NCBI GenBank assembly: GCA_934183255.1
Contig: CAKPSD010000001.1
Location: 186,001-250,000, forward strand
Source: an uncultured Bacilli bacterium
GTDB lineage: Bacteria > Bacillota_I > Bacilli_A > RFN20 > DUOF01
Direction: 5' to 3'
Length of the DNA stretch: 64,000 nucleotides
The position numbers and the translations under genes were made by a program. The notes below the pieces were generated by a model. It did not search any database and was not told the DNA's origin. It saw only the letters and a program-made list of their open reading frames with translations. This document shows, piece after piece, positions 43,799 through 53,238 of the stretch. The number at the start of each line of letters is the position of its first letter. Within the stretch, counting starts at the first letter, position 1.

Positions 43799-46096
43799 CT
43801 ATTTTTTAAATTCAACAATTGTAGAGCCCATTCCACCATCACTCATACCACCAAAATGATACTCTATATTTTTCTCTTTTTTCAAGTATTCATGTATGGC
43901 TTTTTGAAGTTTACCTGTACCATAACCATGAATTATTCTAACACTTGGTAAATGCATTAATCTAGCCTTATCTAAATAAGGTTCTAATAAATTAAGTGCT
44001 TCTTCTACTCTTTTGCCAATAAGATTTAATTCCATACTCATTTTTTCACTTTTTACTTTACTAGATATACTAACTTTAGTTTTAACTTGTTTTGCTTTAA
44101 ATCTTTCTAAATCACTACCATCAACATTTAAAGTTAAATTACCAATATTAACCCCATATTTATTTTTATTAACACTAGTAATTACCCCTACTTTACTTAA
44201 AGATACTATTTTTACATTATCACCTATTTTAAAAGTATCATTAATTTCACTTTTTTCATCTTCACTAATAAAACTATCTAATTCTTTATTAGCAATTAAA
44301 GCTTCATGCATTTTTAAATTTTCTTTTTCTTTAATACTTTTATAAATCTCATTTATTTGTTCTTTTCTCTCTTTTACTAAATCTTCTATTAGTTCTTCTG
44401 AATTTTCTTTTATTTCTTCTAATTTTTTATTTAATAATATTTCTTTTTCTTTGTTTTCTTCAATTAATCTATTTAATTTATTATTTTTAAGCTCATATTC
44501 TTTAATTAAATTTAATTGTTCTTCTAGTTTTAATTCTAATTTTTCAAGTGCTAATTCAGTTGAAGTAGAATACTCCCTCTTATAACTATATGCTTTATTT
44601 ATTATATCTTTGCTTATTCCATATCTAGAAGAAATCTCTAAAGCATATGATTTACCTACTTGATTTTTTAATAAATGATAAGTAGGTTTTAAGTTAACTT
44701 TATCAAACTCCATTGAAGATACTTGAACATAATCTTGTTTAATGGCAAAAGTTTTTAAGTTTTCATAGTGAGTAGAGCTAAGCAAAAAACAATCTTTTTT
44801 ATGACAATAATCAATAATTGCCATTGCTAAAGATTCACCCTCACGAGGATCAGTGCCCGCTCCTACTTCATCTAGTAACACTAATGATTTATTAGTTATG
44901 TTATTTAATATATAAGCTATATTAGAAATGTGTGAAGAAAATGTAGATAAGGATGATACAATTGATTGATTATCTCCTATATCTACATATATATTATCAA
45001 ATATAGGTAATATTGCTTCTCCTTTAACAGGGATTGCGAGTCCACATTCATTCATATATGAAAGAATTCCTACTGTTTTAAGTGCTACACTTTTACCACC
45101 AGTATTAGGACCACTTATAATTAATATTTTTTTATTATCTTTGCTTAAATAAAAGTCATTGCTTACTACTTTACTTCTATCAATTAAAGGATGATTTGCC
45201 TTAATTAACTTAATTGTATCTTCACTAATAGTAGCAATCTTTCCATCAATATTATTACAATATTCTCCTTTAGCAAACATAAAATCTAACTCTAGTAAAC
45301 ATTCAAAATTAGTTCTTATTTCATTTGCGTATTTACATACAAGTCTTGATAATTCTGTTAATATTCTAAGTATTTCTTCATTTTCTTCATTTCTTAAAAT
45401 ATTTATTTTAGAAGTTATTTTGTATACTACTTCAGGCTCTACATAACTTGTATAACCACTATTAGATTCATCTACTACAATACCACCTAATTTATATTTA
45501 TCAGTAGATTTAACTGCTAATACTTGTTTTCCATTTTTATATACTATATTAGTGTCATTTAAAATTGAACCATAAGTATTAATCAATTTTAATAATTTTT
45601 CTTTTATTTCACTTTCTAACTTTTTTATTTCATTTCTTATGCTTTTTAATTTACTACTCGCATCATCTTTTATTTCCCTATTATCACTAATAGTTTTTAT
45701 TAAGGTATTATTAATTTCTGGGCAAATACTTAAGTAATTGATTAATGAAAAGAATGATTTAAATTCTTCTTGATTAATATTTTTAGAAAAGTTTTTGTTT
45801 TCTTTTATAATACTAAAACTAAGCTTTATATCATATAATTCATCAATATTTAAAATTGCTCCTTTACAAGCTTTATCTATACTTGAATATATATCATTTA
45901 ATTCCGTAATTATTATTCTTCCATATCTACTTAAAATTCTACTAGCTTCATCAGTTTTATTTAACTCTTCTAATAATGCTTCTTTATTAGTAATTAAGTC
46001 TAAATTCATTATTTTTTCTTTGTTTAATTTCATAGAAGCATAATTAGATAAAATATTTCTAATCATATCAAATTCTAAAGATTTAATATTATTCAT
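43799..46096 (-). CDS. mutS2: Endonuclease MutS2 (anti-recombination / ribosome rescue)
   Basis: 765 residues from ATG 46096, which has CGGAGGTG upstream; a longer frame to 46171 has no support. It has the core domains, an ATPase with Walker A ISGPNTGGKSVALKTVG and LLDEVGAGTDP, a coiled coil, and a C-terminal Smr domain (LNLIGKRVEEALNLLEPYL, IIHGYGTGKLQKAI). MutS2 suppresses recombination, and in B. subtilis it also resolves collided ribosomes. Bacillus order with uvrC. It is divergent from rnhC. Confidence 0.97.
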   Translation of the reverse strand: MNNIKSLEFDMIRNILSNYASMKLNKEKIMNLDLITNKEALLEELNKTDEASRILSRYGRIIITELNDIYSSIDKACKGAILNIDELYDIKLSFSIIKENKNFSKNINQEEFKSFFSLINYLSICPEINNTLIKTISDNREIKDDASSKLKSIRNEIKKLESEIKEKLLKLINTYGSILNDTNIVYKNGKQVLAVKSTDKYKLGGIVVDESNSGYTSYVEPEVVYKITSKINILRNEENEEILRILTELSRLVCKYANEIRTNFECLLELDFMFAKGEYCNNIDGKIATISEDTIKLIKANHPLIDRSKVVSNDFYLSKDNKKILIISGPNTGGKSVALKTVGILSYMNECGLAIPVKGEAILPIFDNIYVDIGDNQSIVSSLSTFSSHISNIAYILNNITNKSLVLLDEVGAGTDPREGESLAMAIIDYCHKKDCFLLSSTHYENLKTFAIKQDYVQVSSMEFDKVNLKPTYHLLKNQVGKSYALEISSRYGISKDIINKAYSYKREYSTSTELALEKLELKLEEQLNLIKEYELKNNKLNRLIEENKEKEILLNKKLEEIKENSEELIEDLVKERKEQINEIYKSIKEKENLKMHEALIANKELDSFISEDEKSEINDTFKIGDNVKIVSLSKVGVITSVNKNKYGVNIGNLTLNVDGSDLERFKAKQVKTKVSISSKVKSEKMSMELNLIGKRVEEALNLLEPYLDKARLMHLPSVRIIHGYGTGKLQKAIHEYLKKEKNIEYHFGGMSDGGMGSTIVEFKK

Positions 46097-46221
46097 TAAT
46101 TTCACCTCCGAAATTTTGACCAAAAACATTATAACATTTATTAATTTTGTGATAAAATAAAAATGTATCAAATAACTTAAAAAATTAAATGTCTTTAATA
46201 ATTTTGTAAGAAAATCTATAG

Positions 46222-46258
46222 AAAGGAGTATTATCCTAATTTGCTTTATAGGATATAG
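46222..46258 (+). promoter_or_regulatory. Stem-loop between ribosome binding site and rnhC start
   Basis: AAAGGAG (46222-46228) is followed by TATCCTA (46232-46238), a ten-base loop and TAGGATA (46249-46255); the GTG start is at 46258. If the hairpin folds, the site comes to a normal distance from the start. Confidence 0.45.
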
Positions 46259-47148
46259 TGGAAGGTATGGAAAATAACATAACTATTTCGTTAACACTTG
46301 AAAACAAGAAAATTGAGAAAATGAAAGCTTTTTATGAAGAAAATATTTTTCCAAGCAAAAGTGAGTATATTTCTACTTTAATTAAATTAGATAATGTAAC
46401 TATTACTATTTATCATACTAATAAAGTAGTTTTTCAAGGTAAAGATGCTGAATACGAAGCTAAAATTTGGGGTGAACCTAATGATAAAATTATATGGAAA
46501 TATGAAAAAGAACATATTGGAAGTGATGAAGTAGGAACTGGTGATTACTTTGGTCCAATGTGTGTATGTGCTAGTTATGTTACTGAAAAGGATATTGATT
46601 TTTTAAATGAACTTGGTGTTACTGATTCTAAAGTATTAACTGATGATAAAATAATTAAAATTGCTCCTTTATTAATAAAAAGAATTCCCTACTCTCAAAT
46701 GAGTGTAGATCCTATTAAATATAATAGTCTAATTGAAAATGGTTATAATCAAGGCAAAATTAAAGCTATGCTTCATAATCAAGTAATTCACAATTTAAGA
46801 GTAAAATTAAATAAGCCTAAAGTGATGACTGTTATTGATCAATTTGTTAGTGAAAATAAATACTATGAATATATTAAATATTCTAAAAATATTGAAAAAG
46901 ACATTACTTTTGAAACTAAAGCAGAATCTAAATATCCTGCAGTTGCAGTTTCTTCAATTATAGCAAGATATTCTTTTTTAGTAAAAATGACTGCATTATC
47001 TAAAACAATAGGAAAACTAATTCCTAAAGGAGCTGGAGAGAATGTAGATAAATTTGGAAAAGAATTCGTTGAAAAATATGGAAAAGATAAGTTAAAAGAA
47101 TATACTAAATTGCATTTTGCTAATACAAAAAAGATATTATATAATTAA
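46258..47148 (+). CDS. rnhC: Ribonuclease HIII
   Basis: 296 residues from GTG 46258; ATG 46267 is an alternative. The N-terminal 80 residues are the TBP-like substrate-binding domain of RNase HIII. The catalytic part has GSDEVGTGDYFGPM, with Asp-Glu as in the DEVG motif, then TDSKVLTD and VIDQFVSENKY. It removes RNA from RNA-DNA hybrids. The Bacillus neighbour order rnhC-mutS2 is kept, but divergent here. Confidence 0.95.
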   Translation: MEGMENNITISLTLENKKIEKMKAFYEENIFPSKSEYISTLIKLDNVTITIYHTNKVVFQGKDAEYEAKIWGEPNDKIIWKYEKEHIGSDEVGTGDYFGPMCVCASYVTEKDIDFLNELGVTDSKVLTDDKIIKIAPLLIKRIPYSQMSVDPIKYNSLIENGYNQGKIKAMLHNQVIHNLRVKLNKPKVMTVIDQFVSENKYYEYIKYSKNIEKDITFETKAESKYPAVAVSSIIARYSFLVKMTALSKTIGKLIPKGAGENVDKFGKEFVEKYGKDKLKEYTKLHFANTKKILYN

Positions 47149-47200
47149 CTAAAGTTTTCAATATTATATAAGAGCACAAACACAAATTTAACTAATAATG

Positions 47201-47241
47201 AAAAGATACTTATGATAATGACAATGATAAGCATCTTTTTT
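47201..47241. terminator. Bidirectional terminator between rnhC and ltaS
   Basis: AAAAGATACTTAT and ATAAGCATCTTTT pair with a loop of about 13 bases; A and T runs flank both sides. Both genes converge on it. Confidence 0.75.
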
Positions 47242-47244
47242 TAT

Positions 47245-49209
47245 CTAATTATTTATATTTAATTTATCAAACATATTATAGTTATATATTTGTTCAATAT
47301 ATTTTATTTTATTTAAAATGTATTTGCTTGCAATTCTATAAGTATTTAATGCTTCTTCATAATTTTCTAATTCAGTATATACTATATCATTTCCATTTAT
47401 TGTATAAATTAAATCATTAAATATACCACCTTGCAATGAAAAGAAGACATTTTGTGTGTCATAATTATTATCATCAAGTAAAGATGTTCCTAAATATAAA
47501 TTAGAATTATATTTTTTTCCTAACAAATCTAATAATGTAGGTACTATATTATAAGTTGAAGCAAACTTAGTAATATTAACACCATATTCTGTATTTATAT
47601 TATTATTTTCTTTATATAAATCTACTAACTCTTTGTTATAAATAATTAAAGGAGTTTTAAAAATATATGGTTTATAGTATTCTCCACCTACTGCATCATA
47701 TATTAAATAACTTATATCATCATAATAAACATTGTGATCTCCATATAATACAAGCATTGTATCATTTAATAAATTTTTATCATTTAAATAATCTATTAGC
47801 ATTCCAATAGATTTATCTAAATCCATTGCCATTGCTTTATAATAAATAAAGTTTTCACTAACTTTAGTATTTTTTAGAGGATTTTCCCACTTATTATTTT
47901 CTATTGCTTCATTAATTTTCAAAAAATATCCAAGTTCAGTTAATTTCTTTATATTCTTTTCACTTTTATTGTATGGTCCATGTGTAGATAAAGTAGTTAT
48001 GTAACTATAAAAATGTTTTGCATCACTAGGAACTAAATATTCTAAAGATTTTTTCATAGTTTCTGAATCTAATACAAAATCTCTCCATGAATATAGTTCA
48101 TCATCAAATAAGTCATTATAAAAATACATATTATCAAATCCAAGCATTGGCATTAATTTTTCTCTTGAATAAAATTTGCCTGTATTAGGATGAACATATG
48201 TTGTAACATATGAATCATCTAGATAATTTAAAATTGAATTAGTAAAGTTATACTTAACCTTATTCAACTGTAGAGTGCTACTAATAGGATAACTACCTGT
48301 AATTCCTATCATTTCAGATATATTTGTTTTATTTTTAGAATAATGGTTAGTAAAAGCTAATCCTTCATTAGCTAACTTATATAAATTAGGTGTTAAATAT
48401 TCATCTATTGCAAACCACTGTGTACTCTCCATCATTATCATAATAATATTTTTATTTTGCATTGTTCCTGTATAATCAGTTGTAAGATTCTTACCTTCAT
48501 TTAAATAATCATTAACTTCTTTAATTTGTTCATTATTAGCTGTGTTAGACGAAAAGAAAACATTTTTAAATTCTTTAGCATAATATCCCCATGTTCCAAA
48601 GTTCTTTAAGCTTTCTGTTTTTAAACTTAGTGAAGTATATAAATAATTATCACCAAAAACATCTTCTTTATCTTTACTTTTAATAATTAAAATTTGGCTT
48701 GTATAAATAACAGTAGACACAAACAAAATTGATAATATAAATTTAATTTGTTTTTTTATAATAAAAGAATATTTTTCTTTACAATTATCTGAATATATTT
48801 TTTTCTTCATTAAGAAAATATTTAAAGTTATATATGAGCCATATATTAAGAGAAATATAAGCACTTGTCCTACACTAAAAAAGCTAAACTCAAAAACTCT
48901 AGCTGCTTCCCTTAATAATTTAAAATATATAACCGAAAATATATCCCCACATGTATCATACATTATACAATTTGTTAAATTTAAAAGCATTTGTATAAAT
49001 AGAATTGTAGATAAATATATAACTGATGCTTTTTGCGATGGAAAAAAGAATATAACTAACCCAAACAATAATAGTGTACTTACATTCATTAATATATATT
49101 TAGGAATAGCAGTTTCTCTTAAAAAGCAAAACATAACAATTTCAAGCAATAATGAAAACACGACAAAAATGCCTAGCATTAAGAATTTACTACTTGTAAA
49201 TTTTTTCAT
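47245..49209 (-). CDS. ltaS: LtaS-type lipoteichoic acid synthase (sulfatase family)
   Basis: 654 residues. Five N-terminal membrane segments (about 8-30, 38-57, 61-83, 108-134, 157-176), then an extracellular alkaline phosphatase/sulfatase domain. The active-site Thr263 is in MMESTQWF, followed by TPNLYKL; ISEMIGITGSYP and LYGDHNVYYDDISYLI carry the metal ligands. It should polymerise glycerol phosphate outside the cell, though other phosphoglycerol transferases share the fold. Promoter region holds a 20-base perfect palindrome. Confidence 0.87.
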   Translation of the reverse strand: MKKFTSSKFLMLGIFVVFSLLLEIVMFCFLRETAIPKYILMNVSTLLLFGLVIFFFPSQKASVIYLSTILFIQMLLNLTNCIMYDTCGDIFSVIYFKLLREAARVFEFSFFSVGQVLIFLLIYGSYITLNIFLMKKKIYSDNCKEKYSFIIKKQIKFILSILFVSTVIYTSQILIIKSKDKEDVFGDNYLYTSLSLKTESLKNFGTWGYYAKEFKNVFFSSNTANNEQIKEVNDYLNEGKNLTTDYTGTMQNKNIIMIMMESTQWFAIDEYLTPNLYKLANEGLAFTNHYSKNKTNISEMIGITGSYPISSTLQLNKVKYNFTNSILNYLDDSYVTTYVHPNTGKFYSREKLMPMLGFDNMYFYNDLFDDELYSWRDFVLDSETMKKSLEYLVPSDAKHFYSYITTLSTHGPYNKSEKNIKKLTELGYFLKINEAIENNKWENPLKNTKVSENFIYYKAMAMDLDKSIGMLIDYLNDKNLLNDTMLVLYGDHNVYYDDISYLIYDAVGGEYYKPYIFKTPLIIYNKELVDLYKENNNINTEYGVNITKFASTYNIVPTLLDLLGKKYNSNLYLGTSLLDDNNYDTQNVFFSLQGGIFNDLIYTINGNDIVYTELENYEEALNTYRIASKYILNKIKYIEQIYNYNMFDKLNINN

Positions 49210-49244
49210 GTTTCATCACCCTTTTATTATATTAGCACAAAAAT

Positions 49245-49264
49245 ATTGTTCTTTAAAGAACAAT
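49245..49264 (-). promoter_or_regulatory. Perfect 20-base palindrome at the ltaS promoter (operator candidate)
   Basis: ATTGTTCTTT followed by its exact reverse complement AAAGAACAAT. It overlaps the probable -35 (TTTAAA) of a promoter whose -10 is TAATAT or TATAAT 17 bases on. No T run follows, so it is not a terminator. Confidence 0.55.
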
Positions 49265-49397
49265 GGCAAATTTATATAATAATATATGTCTTTATTCAAA
49301 AAAATTTTATTATTTTTAAATTATTTATAAATTTTATTTTATTAAAATTGTCATTTTAATTTATTTGTGTAATCATTTTATTAGGAGGATTCTTTTA

Positions 49398-50453
49398 ATG
49401 AATAATTTAAAGTTAATTGTTTTAAGTAATTTTAGTGAAGTTGGTAAGAAGGTTGATGAGTATCTAATGAAAGCATATAAAGCTGATAAAAGTTTTATTG
49501 TTCCAATAGATGAAGTTAGATTTAATAATGGTGAAGGTAAAGTAGTTATTAAAGATTCAATAAGAGATAAAGATATTTTTATTTTGTCTGATGTTGGTAA
49601 TTACAGTTGTACTTATAATATGTTTGGATTTACTAATCACAAAAGCGCAGATGACCATTTTCAAGATATAAAACGAGTAATATATGCAATTAAAGGACAA
49701 GCAGAAAACATTCATGTTATTACCCCACTTTTATATGAAAGTAGACAGCATCGTAGAAAAGGTAGAGAATCTCTAGATTGCGCGGTAGGATTACAAGATT
49801 TAGCTAATTTAAAAGTAAAAAATATAGTTACTTTTGATGTTCATGATGTAGGTATGCAAAATGTTGTGCCACTTACTTCATTTGAAAACTTCTATCCTAC
49901 TATGAACATTCTAGAAGAACTTGTTAAAAATGAAGATGTTGACTTAAACAATATACTAATGGTTGCTCCTGATACTGGTGCAGTTGATCGTGCTAGATCA
50001 TTTGCTGATATATTGTCTACTAATGTTGGTATGTTTTACAAAAGAAGAGATTTAACTAAAGTTGTAAATGGTAAGAATCCTATTATTGAACATAAATATA
50101 TTGGCGAAAATGTAGAAAATAAAACTATTATAGTGGTAGATGATATGATTGCTAGTGGCGATTCTATGATTGATGTAGCTAGATCTTTAAAAGCACTAGG
50201 CGCAGGAAAAATCTATTTAACTGCTACCTTCTCTTTATTTACTAATGGAATTAAAAACTTTGAAAAAGCATACGAAGAAAAACTTTTTGAAAAAATATAT
50301 ACAACAAACTTAACATATGTTAGTGAAGAAGCAAGCAAACAAAAATGGCTAGTAAAAGTTGATTGTTCTAAAAAAATTGCTAATATAATTGAACATTTGC
50401 ATAAAAAATTACCACTAACAGAAATAATAGATGATCGTAAAAAACTAGTATAA
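49398..50453 (+). CDS. prs: Ribose-phosphate pyrophosphokinase (PRPP synthetase)
   Basis: 351 residues from ATG 49398 (TAGGAGGAT upstream; a GTG at 49365 is not used). PRPP-synthetase signatures: SRQHRRKGRESLDCAV (ATP and ribose region), VTFDVHD, and the PRPP loop VVDDMIASGDSMIDV. It is longer than the usual 315 residues and looks divergent. It makes PRPP for nucleotide, His, Trp and NAD synthesis. A possible promoter (TTGTCA ... TAATCA) lies before it. Confidence 0.92.
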   Translation: MNNLKLIVLSNFSEVGKKVDEYLMKAYKADKSFIVPIDEVRFNNGEGKVVIKDSIRDKDIFILSDVGNYSCTYNMFGFTNHKSADDHFQDIKRVIYAIKGQAENIHVITPLLYESRQHRRKGRESLDCAVGLQDLANLKVKNIVTFDVHDVGMQNVVPLTSFENFYPTMNILEELVKNEDVDLNNILMVAPDTGAVDRARSFADILSTNVGMFYKRRDLTKVVNGKNPIIEHKYIGENVENKTIIVVDDMIASGDSMIDVARSLKALGAGKIYLTATFSLFTNGIKNFEKAYEEKLFEKIYTTNLTYVSEEASKQKWLVKVDCSKKIANIIEHLHKKLPLTEIIDDRKKLV

Positions 50454-50456
50454 AAT

Positions 50457-50486
50457 AAAAAGATTCACAATGAAGTGAATCTTTTT
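50457..50486. terminator. Bidirectional terminator
   Basis: AAAAAGATTCAC-AATGAA-GTGAATCTTTTT, between convergent prs and the YwaF-like gene. Confidence 0.92.
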
Positions 50487-50518
50487 ATTTTATTTTTATC
50501 TTTTTTTATTTATTTGTA

Positions 50519-51274
50519 TTAGTTTTTCTTTGCTTTTTTATTTCTATATAAAGTAGGTATTCCCTGCATAATAAGTAAGAACACTACATATATTAAAACA
50601 TAAATAAAGAAGAATGGAACCTTAGTATCGAAAGGCAAAGCATTTCTTCTTAAATACATAAAATTCTTGTTATAATCTTTAAATATAACCAAATTTCCAA
50701 GTGTTGCCCATAAGCAACATGTAGCCATAGCAATTGTTGTTTTCCACCAATCTTTTATATCAAAATGGAAGTTATCTATTGCTATTTCTACTAGAGGAAT
50801 GTATATAAGAAGCATATGAGCAGTAATTCCTTCTAATGTACCAAATGTTAAAAATTTATAATCAAAATATTCACCAAATAATACAGTTATAACGCCTCCC
50901 ATAATGGCAGTACCATATACATATTTTTTTAATTCTTTTAAGTTAAAGAAGGCTACTACTGGAATGATAAATGTCATAAGTGTACATAAATGGAATGGAA
51001 ATGCTGCATACCATGGATTTTCTAAGCCTTTTATAGCTCTATATATTTGATTTATTAATCTAACTGTAAATAATAAAACACTACTTATTAATACAAACCA
51101 TTTTCCTGCTTTTGGATGTTTTTTAAATAGTTTATACAAAACAATAGCAAGTACTATTGTTAATGCTATCCATATAAAATGTCTATAGCCAAATGCTCCT
51201 TCTCCCTTACCTAATAATCCAATTAAGTACTCCTCATCATTGCTTTGTGTAAAAAACTTCTTAAAAAACTTCAT
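50519..51274 (-). CDS. YwaF/TIGR02206-like integral membrane protein (first copy)
   Basis: 251 residues with six or seven membrane segments. FGYRHFIWIALTIVLAIVLYKLF near the N-terminus, AAFPFHLCTLMTFIIPVVAFF and GTLEGITAHMLLIYIPLVEIAID are typical of the YwaF/TIGR02206 family. Function unknown. AGGAGGGG precedes the ATG. It overlaps the upstream paralogue by 14 bases. Confidence 0.8.
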   Translation of the reverse strand: MKFFKKFFTQSNDEEYLIGLLGKGEGAFGYRHFIWIALTIVLAIVLYKLFKKHPKAGKWFVLISSVLLFTVRLINQIYRAIKGLENPWYAAFPFHLCTLMTFIIPVVAFFNLKELKKYVYGTAIMGGVITVLFGEYFDYKFLTFGTLEGITAHMLLIYIPLVEIAIDNFHFDIKDWWKTTIAMATCCLWATLGNLVIFKDYNKNFMYLRRNALPFDTKVPFFFIYVLIYVVFLLIMQGIPTLYRNKKAKKN

Positions 51275-52091
51275 TATAACCCCTCCTTAACACTTTCACA
51301 AAAATAAAGTAAATAATCATAGTAATTGGCACTAAATACACATAACTTGGCACTAATAGCCATAAAATTGGAGTATATTTTTGTGCTCCTTTATATTTAC
51401 CTATCATGACAGTTTTAAAGGGTTTAGGTACTGCCCAATCTATATATTTATCACTATATTTTTTTAGATTGTCTGTTGGGCCAAATATAAAACTAGAATT
51501 TCTATAATTATAGTTTAAGAAATCATTTCCTCTCATATCTACAAATCCCATTTCCATAAGTATTACTTCATTTACAACTATTAAAGCTAACACTAACATG
51601 AAAGATATTGGAAAGAAAAATATTCTTTTAAATTCAAGTTTATGCAATCCATAAAATACCATATAAAAAGGCACAATAAAAATTAAATAATGACAGATAT
51701 AAAATCTTATAACATCTATTTCTTTTAGACTTCTTCCAACAGCCTCTAATGGCAAAGCAATTGAAGCTATACCACTAATAACACCCATATAAAACATATA
51801 ATCTTTAGCATATTTATTTTTACTTAATAGTATAAATGGGAAAATAATTGTACTTACTGCGCAAATATTTTCTGGAGTTACCTTTCTCAAACTAAGAGGA
51901 AGATCATCATAATATTTTGGCATCAATAATTTTAAAAAGTGTAAAGCAAACCCCACAAAAGAAATAACAATTAACATTTTTCTTTTAGTATCATCACTTT
52001 TATTTTTTAATAACAAACCTATTAATATTGTAAATACTAAAAATCCTACTAATCCAATAAAATAACCTGTACTACCTAATTCTACTATCAC
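51261..52091 (-). CDS. YwaF-like integral membrane protein (second copy)
   Basis: 276 residues, about seven membrane segments. RKVTPENICAVSTIIFPFILL, SGIASIALPLEA and FYICHYLIFIVPFYMVFYGL correspond to segments of the downstream paralogue. It starts at GTG 52091, with GGAGG ten bases upstream. Between a DUF697 protein and its paralogue in a three-gene membrane operon. Confidence 0.75.
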   Translation of the reverse strand: MIVELGSTGYFIGLVGFLVFTILIGLLLKNKSDDTKRKMLIVISFVGFALHFLKLLMPKYYDDLPLSLRKVTPENICAVSTIIFPFILLSKNKYAKDYMFYMGVISGIASIALPLEAVGRSLKEIDVIRFYICHYLIFIVPFYMVFYGLHKLEFKRIFFFPISFMLVLALIVVNEVILMEMGFVDMRGNDFLNYNYRNSSFIFGPTDNLKKYSDKYIDWAVPKPFKTVMIGKYKGAQKYTPILWLLVPSYVYLVPITMIIYFIFVKVLRRGYNEVF

Positions 52092-52093
52092 GT

Positions 52094-53092
52094 TTACTCA
52101 TCCTCCAATACTAATTTTTCTTTTTTGCTAAATAATTGCTTTACTGCTTTTTTTGTTGGGTTAACTACTCCACCCATTATAATATCAGTAACTGGAGCAA
52201 TAATAGAGTGTACAGTTAACTCTGGTATAGCGCTCGCTGCATCCATAAAAGCACTTCTTCTAACTTCTTCTTTTTCATCTTCATCATTACATTCTTCTAT
52301 AATATAATTTCTTGCTAAAAATCCTGTTCTAAGCATAAAGAAGGCATTTACTGTTCCATCTAGTAAACTTCCAACAATTGGTTTTGCAAGTCCTTTTAGT
52401 GCTCCTCCAAAAATACTATTAACATCAATTTTTTGGGCACCATCAGCTATTAAGGCACTGAAACTTACATTTATATAAAATTTTAATAATCTAATAAAAG
52501 AAGGTCTAAATCCACATCTTAGAACTATCTTTTTTAATAATCTAAAGTTATTTATTACAACTATTAAAATATCTATAAAACTATTTTGTGAAATAGATGT
52601 TAAGTATAAAGTATCTCTACTTGCACTTATGACAATACTTCTGATGTCTTTTCTTAAATCCTTATTTATTACTTTATCTATTAAAGCCTTTAAAGAAACA
52701 TATTTTTCTACTAGTGTCCCTTCTTTTCTTTTAAGTTCACTCTTTAATAACTCTGCATTTTCATCATTAACTAATTTCTTATTTATTAATCTTTTAGCTA
52801 GTTTTCTTAATTTCTTATAATTATTTATGACAACTATCTTTTTTTGCTTGCCTTCTAATTCTTTATGTAATCTTTCAAGTGTAAAGGAAGGAGCAAACAT
52901 TACCTCTAAGAATGGTTTAATTAATAAGAAGTAAATTACAATAAATGCAGTAAAATAGTAAAAATATTTTAAGTAAACACTTATATTTTCTAAATTATTT
53001 CCTATTTTAAAAGCCATTGACACTACCCATAATATAAATGCAGTAAATCCTAATATTATAATTAAATAAGATATTATATTCTTTTTCTTCAC
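52094..53092 (-). CDS. DUF697 (YcjF-like) membrane protein
   Basis: 332 residues from GTG 53092, which has GGTGG upstream; a TTG at 53104 lies before that site. Two N-terminal membrane segments (about 6-27 and 38-60), then a DUF697 region: ISQNSFIDILIVVINNFRLLKKIVLRCGFRPSF resembles E. coli YcjF, and SIFGGALKGLAKPIVGSLLDG carries small-residue helices. DUF697 proteins often pair with YcjX-type GTPases, none of which is here. Gene order suggests a function shared with the two YwaF-like proteins. Confidence 0.75.
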   Translation of the reverse strand: MKKKNIISYLIIILGFTAFILWVVSMAFKIGNNLENISVYLKYFYYFTAFIVIYFLLIKPFLEVMFAPSFTLERLHKELEGKQKKIVVINNYKKLRKLAKRLINKKLVNDENAELLKSELKRKEGTLVEKYVSLKALIDKVINKDLRKDIRSIVISASRDTLYLTSISQNSFIDILIVVINNFRLLKKIVLRCGFRPSFIRLLKFYINVSFSALIADGAQKIDVNSIFGGALKGLAKPIVGSLLDGTVNAFFMLRTGFLARNYIIEECNDEDEKEEVRRSAFMDAASAIPELTVHSIIAPVTDIIMGGVVNPTKKAVKQLFSKKEKLVLEDE

Positions 53093-53238
53093 TTCTACCA
53101 CCAAGTAAATTATAAAGCAAATGAAGTTTTATAACAATAATATTATTCTTACTTCTTATTATTTTATAAAAATAATAATTTATTATTTCAAAATAATTAT
53201 TATTGTTGTTATAATATTGCTTAGTAATGAGGGATTTT

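Noticed and set aside
53110..53225. Large AT inverted repeat before the YfhO-type gene
   Set aside because: The arms are imperfect and made almost only of A and T; in such AT-rich DNA this is not convincing.
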